Assembly (NCBI GenBank): GCA_020345785.1
Contig: CP070771.1
Span: forward strand, 6,739,774 to 6,751,603
Source: Desulfobacterales bacterium
Lineage (GTDB): Bacteria > Desulfobacterota > Desulfobacteria > Desulfobacterales > JAFDCJ01
DNA: 11,830 nt
Reading direction: 5' to 3'
How positions within the stretch are numbered: position 1 is the stretch's first letter; each line of letters starts with the position of its first letter. Under the pieces are notes generated by a model. It did no database searches and had not been told where the DNA came from. It saw only the letters and a list, made by a program, of their open reading frames with translations. The position numbers and the translations under genes are program-made. This document shows, piece by piece, positions 8,175 through 11,830 of this stretch.

Positions 8175-8824
8175 TAAACCCGCCTTTTCATCGTCATAAT
8201 GTTGATCCGCTTCGACACCCTGTCTGCTTGATCCGATATCTCGCCCAGCACAATGACCATCTCTTTTAACTGCAATTTGAGAAACGGATCGATATCGGTT
8301 TCAAAAATTTTGGTGATGATACGCCGCTCGATATGGTCGCAATGGCTCTCGTTTTGATCAATGGTCGACATTAAGGCCCGGATGCCTTCTATTTTCTTGA
8401 TCCACACATCAATTTGCTTGACCATCAGGTCGCAGCTTTCCATCGAAACCCGGATGAGTTCCTGGATGTCGAGGGTCAGAAATTCAGGAAACTTAATCTT
8501 CTGAGTGCGGATCATATTTAAAATTTGCTCGAAGGAACGTGGGATCTCATCAACTTTTTCAAGCAATGCCATAATATCTTCGCGGGATTCGGGAATCAGG
8601 GCCCGACGGTACATGAGTTCATTGATTTCATCGCGCAGATCATCGGCTCTGGACTCGAACTTGTGGGTCTGCTCCATGAGAAAACAAAAATCATCGCTGA
8701 CGCCCTCTTTCAAACACAGGTTCATGGCCTTGACAAAATGGTTTTGAATCATGCCAAGGTTTTCCAGGTAGTTGTAGATCAGAGATTCAAGTTGGCGCTC
8801 CTTTTTAAAAAACACGTCGAACAT
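8174..8824 (-). CDS. DUF47 / PhoU-like protein, partner of the PiT permease
   Basis: This is an all-helical cytoplasmic protein of 216 residues of the DUF47 (PhoU-related, TIGR00153-type) family. Such genes commonly sit directly before pit genes and are thought to control or assist the permease. Supporting features are the opening MFDVFFKKERQLE, the acidic metal-binding-like cluster ESRADD (57-62), and a second acidic run EISDQAD (195-201) in a helix near the C-terminus, matching the two three-helix repeats of PhoU folds. The start at 8824-8822 has GGAG nine bases upstream. The stop shares one base with the downstream permease start. Upstream, its ATG overlaps the stop of a possible 37-codon ORF (TGATG), and a 41-bp repeat lies in its leader. 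It probably regulates phosphate uptake; no enzymatic role is evident. Confidence 0.9.
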   Translation of the reverse strand: MFDVFFKKERQLESLIYNYLENLGMIQNHFVKAMNLCLKEGVSDDFCFLMEQTHKFESRADDLRDEINELMYRRALIPESREDIMALLEKVDEIPRSFEQILNMIRTQKIKFPEFLTLDIQELIRVSMESCDLMVKQIDVWIKKIEGIRALMSTIDQNESHCDHIERRIITKIFETDIDPFLKLQLKEMVIVLGEISDQADRVSKRINIMTMKRRV

Positions 8825-8937
8825 CAGAATTCACTCCATTCCTCAGCCACCAGCAGCAGAGCTGTGGGTATGAGGAAGGCCCCTGGAAGGGGCGCAACCA
8901 TGCTCTGCCCATGGTCGCTGATGTATATTCGTTTCAT
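8824..8937 (-). CDS. possible small ORF, 37 aa, coupled to DUF47 gene
   Basis: This short frame runs from ATG 8937-8935 to a TGA that shares its A with the DUF47 start (TGATG), so it could be a leader peptide. The translation begins MKRIYISDHG and contains a hydrophobic run GAFLIPTALLLVA. That part is encoded by the 41-bp repeat also found near 11197-11237; in this frame two of the three differences between the copies are silent. It has no good ribosome binding site. It could equally be an untranslated leader element. Confidence 0.3.
   Translation of the reverse strand: MKRIYISDHGQSMVAPLPGAFLIPTALLLVAEEWSEF
8843..8883 (-). repeat. 41-bp dispersed repeat, copy A, in DUF47 leader
   Basis: This stretch matches 11197-11237 at 38 of 41 positions. 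On the minus strand it begins GGGGCCTTCCTCATACCC and continues through CTGCTGCTGG to GCTGA, ending just before the ribosome binding site of the DUF47 gene. The other copy has the same orientation and place relative to its own downstream gene. A 6-bp stem-loop (ACCATG 8897-8902 with CATGGT 8910-8915) lies upstream of it on the minus strand. It may be a structured leader, a mobile short repeat, or coding. Confidence 0.75.
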
Positions 8938-8938
8938 T

Positions 8939-9049
8939 TTACCGATCCGGGTAAGCCGATTTTAGCACAGCGAAAATTTCCGGCCGGCGGAGAACCGTAA
9001 ACAATAAATTTATCACAAACACCAAAAAAGAAAATAAGAAAAATTTCAT
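8939..9049 (-). CDS. possible small membrane protein ORF, 36 aa
   Basis: This frame from ATG 9049-9047 encodes MKFFLFSFLVFVINLLFTVL and then RRPEIF, ending YPDR: one strongly hydrophobic helix followed by two arginines, as in single-span small membrane proteins. It ends one base before the next small ORF and begins four bases after the previous one. The hydrophobic part comes from an AT-rich tract, which can produce such sequence by chance, and the ribosome binding site is weak. I treat it as a candidate only. Confidence 0.3.
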   Translation of the reverse strand: MKFFLFSFLVFVINLLFTVLRRPEIFAVLKSAYPDR

Positions 9050-9053
9050 GCGC

Positions 9054-9143
9054 TTATCTGCGGCAAACGATCCCGCCGGCACGAAAGGATTCATATCGTA
9101 CTGCATCAGGCCGGCTATGGTCTTCAGCTGCCTGCTGCAGCAT
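9054..9143 (-). CDS. possible small ORF, 29 aa, overlapping the htrA stop
   Basis: Its ATG (9143-9141) shares one base with the htrA stop (TAATG), the usual geometry of translational re-initiation. The hydrophilic product (MLQQAAEDHSRPDAV and onwards) has no recognised motif. On its own this is weak. It is listed because it completes an unbroken tiling from htrA to the DUF47 gene. Confidence 0.2.
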   Translation of the reverse strand: MLQQAAEDHSRPDAVRYESFRAGGIVCRR

Positions 9144-10594
9144 TATCCCCGGATGTTGATCGTCAGGAAGAGCGTTGAACCAAGGCGGTCTATGAGCAAC
9201 AACGCCGTCTCCCCTCTGCTGATTCCATCGATTTTTTCTGCAAAACCGGCAAAATCTTTAACTGGAACCCGGTCGACTTCTAGAATAATATCCCCCGGCG
9301 CAAGTCCGGCCTGATCGGCTGCAGAATCGATTTCTACCTCAATGACCAGAAGTCCGCTTGTTCGCGGAAGTCCAAATTTTCTGGCAAGCTCGGGGGTGAC
9401 TTGCTGCAGAACCAGTCCAAGGTCCATTCTGTCCTCCTCGGCAACCGGAGGTTCACCGGTTTCTGCGAGTTCTTCAATCGAGACGTTAAAACTTTGCTTC
9501 CGGCCCGATCGCATAATTTCAACCACCACCGATTTGCCGACCGGCGAGGAGGCCACCATCTGCGACAGCTCATTTACCTCATTGACAGCTTTGAGATCAT
9601 AGGCAACAATCACGTCCCCCCGGCGGATACCGGCTTTATCAGCCGGGCTCCCGGTGATCACATCCGACACGAGGGCGCCTTTTTCATCGTTCAGAAGAAA
9701 TTTATTTTTCAAATCCGGTGTTATTTTCTGGATCATAATTCCCATCCATCCCCTGACCACCTTTCCTGTTTTAAGCTGGGGCAACAAATCTTTGGCCATA
9801 TTGATGGGGATGGCAAAGCCGATGCCCAGGTTGCCGCCGCTCTGAGAAAAAATCAGGGTGGTGATCCCGACGACTTCCCCGGCCGTGTTCAGAAGCGGCC
9901 CGCCGCTGTTGCCCGGGTTGATGGGCGCGTCTGTCTGAATGAAATTCTCGTAGGGTCCGGAACCGATTTGCCGGTACATCGCGCTGACGATTCCGGCTGT
10001 GACGGTGTGGCCCAATCCGAAAGGGTTGCCGATGGCAACCACCCAGTCGCCGACTTCAACTTGATCCGAGTTGCCGAGGATAAGCGGCTTCAACGGCACG
10101 TCCGTTACAATGCGGATGAGTGCTACATCCGTCAGTGGATCGCGGCCGACGATCTCGGCGCTGAATTCCCTTTTATCGGCCAGCTTGACCTTGATCTCGT
10201 CGGACTGCTCCACTACGTGACTGTTGGTGATGATAAATCCCTCCTGATCGATAATAAATCCGGTGCCAAGACTGTTTTGCCTGAACTCTCGAGGCACCTG
10301 GTCTCTGAAGAACCGGTTGAAAAATTCGTTTAAGGGATCAACCTGATCATAGGGCAGCGGGCCTTTCTCCGATCGCTGCACGATTTTCACCGCGCTGATA
10401 TTGACGACCGACGGACTGGCTTTTTTAACCAGCTGCGAAAACGAGCCGGGTACGGCGGTTGATGACCAGGTGCCTTTGCTTTCAGCAGCACCAATTGGGC
10501 AAACCAGCACCGGAAGTAAAAAGACGGTCAAAAGACTCCGCCAAATAACCATCGGGACGGATGAATTTTGATTGAAGTTTATGGTTCGGGCCAT
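9143..10594 (-). CDS. degP: Do-family periplasmic serine protease/chaperone (DegP/DegQ/HtrA-like)
   Basis: This is a periplasmic quality-control protease of the S1C (Do) family that degrades or holds misfolded envelope proteins. The N-terminus has a signal segment (hydrophobic about 15-36, ending GAA), longer than average ahead of the core. The trypsin-like domain carries the full triad: His126 in TNSHVV, Asp156 in PLTDVAL and Ser230 in NPGNSGGPL. Two PDZ domains follow, about 285-372 and 392-483, with GALVSDVITGSPADKAGIRR and the matching GLLVIEVEIDSAADQAGLAP as carboxylate-binding regions. The length of 483 residues is typical. The start is backed by AAGGAA about eight bases upstream of ATG 10594-10592. 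It lies alone between the baeRF-like gene and the phosphate module. I could not find a clear RpoE-like or sigma-70 promoter in the 150 bp upstream. The choice between DegP, DegQ and MucD names cannot be made from sequence alone. Confidence 0.96.
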   Translation of the reverse strand: MARTINFNQNSSVPMVIWRSLLTVFLLPVLVCPIGAAESKGTWSSTAVPGSFSQLVKKASPSVVNISAVKIVQRSEKGPLPYDQVDPLNEFFNRFFRDQVPREFRQNSLGTGFIIDQEGFIITNSHVVEQSDEIKVKLADKREFSAEIVGRDPLTDVALIRIVTDVPLKPLILGNSDQVEVGDWVVAIGNPFGLGHTVTAGIVSAMYRQIGSGPYENFIQTDAPINPGNSGGPLLNTAGEVVGITTLIFSQSGGNLGIGFAIPINMAKDLLPQLKTGKVVRGWMGIMIQKITPDLKNKFLLNDEKGALVSDVITGSPADKAGIRRGDVIVAYDLKAVNEVNELSQMVASSPVGKSVVVEIMRSGRKQSFNVSIEELAETGEPPVAEEDRMDLGLVLQQVTPELARKFGLPRTSGLLVIEVEIDSAADQAGLAPGDIILEVDRVPVKDFAGFAEKIDGISRGETALLLIDRLGSTLFLTINIRG

Positions 10595-10744
10595 AGTAGT
10601 TTCCTTAAAGTGTTAATAATCCGCAAGTATTTAATTTCCTTGAGCCGCGTTAATTTTATGCCAAAGTTATCGATACACAGTATATAAGATAGAAATTATG
10701 ACCGCGCCGGCGGGTATCCAGTTTGCAGGACGACTTTTTAAGAT

Positions 10745-11185
10745 TTATTCCAAGTAAGAAGCAAAAACCTCTCGGACCCTGGCTGTTATCTGTTTTGCGG
10801 TCATTTTATCGGCTGTTTCGACGGCCTTAATTCTAGATGCCAACTCGATCGATTTTTCAATTTCCTTTTTCAACTCGATCTTGGCTTCTCCCGGGCCGAA
10901 AATGTAAATTCTAACGGCATCTTTTACTTTATTGATAATGCTTTTGTAAAAATTTTTTAACTGCCGTCTGATTTGGAATTCCTTCTTTCCGTCCACAGCG
11001 ACATTCTGGGGACCATAAGGCGTTTTACGGGTGCGCGAGCCTCCCGAGAGTTTAACCTTGCGATCGACATTTGAGTGCACGAGCTCGATAATTTCCCTGT
11101 CCTCCTCAGAAGCCAATTCTTCTTTGATCAGAGTGACGATATAGGCTTTTTTGTGATCCAACCAGATTCCGATATATTTTTTCAT
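10745..11185 (-). CDS. small conserved protein resembling bacterial eRF1-like (baeRF / host-attachment) families, 146 aa
   Basis: The protein opens MKKYIGIWLDHKKAYIV, a beta-strand followed by a D-H-K-K-A segment, then has LSGGSRTRKTPYGPQ (about 50), an alpha/beta core with IYIFGPGEAKIELKKEI near 100, and ends in a charged helix (ETADKMTAKQITARVREVF). I recall this pattern from small conserved proteins of proteobacteria related to eRF1-domain / host-attachment proteins, which are proposed to act at the ribosome; no function is established and I infer only a family likeness. The start is ATG 11185-11183, because GGAGGA (11188-11193) sits correctly before it. The frame stays open for 97 more codons upstream to a TTG with no ribosome binding site, which I do not include. 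A 41-bp repeat shared with the DUF47 leader lies immediately upstream of the ribosome binding site. Confidence 0.75.
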   Translation of the reverse strand: MKKYIGIWLDHKKAYIVTLIKEELASEEDREIIELVHSNVDRKVKLSGGSRTRKTPYGPQNVAVDGKKEFQIRRQLKNFYKSIINKVKDAVRIYIFGPGEAKIELKKEIEKSIELASRIKAVETADKMTAKQITARVREVFASYLE

Positions 11186-11196
11186 ATTTCCTCCAA

Positions 11197-11237
11197 TCAG
11201 CGACCAGCAGCAGGGCTGGGGGTATGAGGAAGGCCCC
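11197..11237 (-). repeat. 41-bp dispersed repeat, copy B, in baeRF-like gene leader
   Basis: This is the second copy of the element at 8843-8883 (38/41 identical, no gaps), in the same orientation and ending four bases before the GGAGGA of the downstream gene. A small stem-loop (ATGCC 11249-11253, GGCAT 11257-11261) lies upstream on the minus strand, in roughly the place where copy A also has a hairpin, although the hairpin sequences differ. Confidence 0.75.
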
Positions 11238-11477
11238 CTCCATTCATATGCCAGCGGCATCGTGTGAGTTTGGACAACCAAAAAATACTTTCGCTGTGAC
11301 GGTAAAACCTTTTCAATTCTCACCGCCATAGCCAGCGACTTATGAATGGAGTTCCGTGTTTGCTCATCGGCTGATGCGAATGCTCTGATTGGGCAGCCGT
11401 GCATTTGTCCCAATTCGAAGATGGTTAAATTTTTCGGCAAATGCCTCCTAAACTGGTGGAGCAATGAATATGCCAAA

Positions 11478-11669
11478 TTACTTTTTTTTCAGCAATTTAT
11501 TTTGTAACTCTAAAATAGCCGCTCGGCCAAGACCTTTTAATTCCCCGACAAAAAAGTGAAGGGACGCTGCCGCCGTTGATAAAGAATCCTGGCCCAGCAG
11601 CCCCGCCGACGGCGGGGGTTTGACTTCGCCGTCAGATAACCCATGGAATAATGGAAGAACAAAAAGTTC
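11478..11669 (-). pseudogene. possible C-terminal gene remnant, 63 codons, no start
   Basis: After a TGA at 11672-11670 this frame reads 63 codons to TAA (11480-11478) without any ATG, GTG or usable TTG. The translation looks protein-like at its end: LHFFVGELKGLGRAAILEL and a KKK tail, an amphipathic helix of ordinary composition, after a proline-rich section that coincides with the palindrome at 11601-11617. It may be the remains of a truncated gene, or chance. Confidence 0.25.
11601..11630 (+). repeat. palindrome with TTTGACTTCRCC tail, copy 1
   Basis: CCCCGCC (11601-11607) and GGCGGGG (11611-11617) form a perfect 7-bp stem around GAC. One base later comes TTTGACTTCGCC (11619-11630). The same arrangement recurs 200 bp downstream with a different stem, so the tail and loop geometry are conserved while the stem sequence is not, as in REP-like elements. 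Confidence 0.6.
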
Positions 11670-11798
11670 TCAAACTTAAGGGCATCAGAACTCCGCCTTC
11701 CGATTTCATCCGCGCTACACACCTGTTTCACCCGTCGGATCTCACTTTCTCTGATTGGCACGTGCATTGCACAACAAATTACTATATATATCGAACAA

Positions 11799-11830
11799 CC
11801 TGGTCCAGAGGACCAGGCTTTGACTTCACC
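11799..11830 (+). repeat. palindrome with TTTGACTTCRCC tail, copy 2 (reaches window edge)
   Basis: CCTGGTCC (11799-11806) and GGACCAGG (11810-11817) form a perfect 8-bp stem around AGA, followed after one base by TTTGACTTCACC (11819-11830), where the window ends. It has the same geometry and orientation as 11601-11630, with 11 of 12 tail bases identical. Confidence 0.6.

Larger units (their letters stand above)
11186..11830. other. 645-bp region without a convincing gene
   Basis: This stretch holds the leader of the baeRF-like gene with repeat copy B, a 97-codon in-frame open extension without a credible start (11186-11476, minus), a start-less open frame ending in AAAAAAAAGTAA (11478-11669, minus), and two palindromes with a shared tail (11601-11630 and 11799-11830). 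A 76-codon minus-strand frame at 11537-11767 has no ribosome binding site. The mixture of fragments and palindromes suggests a repeat-rich intergenic area or decayed mobile sequence rather than functional coding DNA. Confidence 0.6.

Noticed and set aside
9401..10333. 310-codon open frame on the plus strand opposite htrA
   Set aside because: It lies antisense to a protease with a full catalytic triad and two PDZ domains; no domain is recognisable in the shadow frame.
10595..10744. Possible sigma-54 or RpoE promoter before htrA (TTGGCATAAAATTAAC)
   Set aside because: The -12 element (TTGC) is missing for sigma-54, no GAACTT-type -35 is present for RpoE, and no convincing sigma-70 pair was found, so no promoter class can be supported.
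11521..11545. tRNA-Ser-like D-arm text (TGGCCGAGCGGC) on the minus strand
   Set aside because: No acceptor stem, anticodon arm or GGTTCGA-type T-arm follows at the right distance, so it is not a tRNA gene.
11537..11767. 76-codon minus-strand frame beginning MHVPIRESE
   Set aside because: It has no ribosome binding site, runs through the palindrome to give an RRRRG stretch, and has no recognisable family; it is more likely chance.

Overview
The window reads as a chromosomal segment of a Gram-negative bacterium. My best guess is a sulfate-reducing-type deltaproteobacterium (Desulfobacterota). That rests on overall protein flavour, moderate GC, signal-peptide-bearing periplasmic proteins, a DegP-type protease with two PDZ domains, and a DUF47/PiT pair; no marker gene is present to prove it. 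No rRNA, tRNA, CRISPR array or intact transposase is visible.

Layout. 1-1465, minus strand: the N-terminal 281 codons of a CorA-type Mg2+ channel, running off the left edge, preceded by a small secreted protein of unknown function. 1613-4132, plus strand: a large type I ABC exporter half-transporter whose ATPase domain carries an insertion of about 250 residues; it is the only well-supported gene on the plus strand. 4226-7051, minus: a tandem-domain universal stress protein downstream of the membrane AAA+ protease FtsH. 7233-8824, minus: a PiT phosphate permease overlapping a DUF47 (PhoU-like) partner. 9143-10594, minus: a DegP/HtrA periplasmic serine protease. 10745-11185, minus: a small cytosolic protein resembling bacterial eRF1-like (baeRF / host-attachment) families. 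11186-11830 has no convincing gene.

How the genes fit together. FtsH (inner-membrane quality control), HtrA (periplasmic quality control) and the universal stress protein form an envelope/stress theme. PiT with DUF47 is a phosphate uptake module, and CorA adds divalent metal transport. The physical links are strongest for DUF47-PiT (TAATG overlap) and plausible for ftsH-usp (78 bp apart, no obvious terminator).

The less ordinary content is: (1) the ABC exporter insertion, in which a Y-x4-T-[VI]-x2-N-x2-FG segment occurs twice in addition to the normal post-Q-loop helix; (2) a 41-bp repeat (38/41 identical) placed in the same orientation just before the ribosome binding sites of the DUF47 and baeRF-like genes; (3) three small ORFs that tile the htrA-DUF47 gap almost without gaps; (4) two palindromes at the right end, each followed one base later by TTTGACTTCRCC and exactly 200 bp apart, which look like ends of a short REP/IS605-like element. 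None of these amounts to a demonstrated new system.
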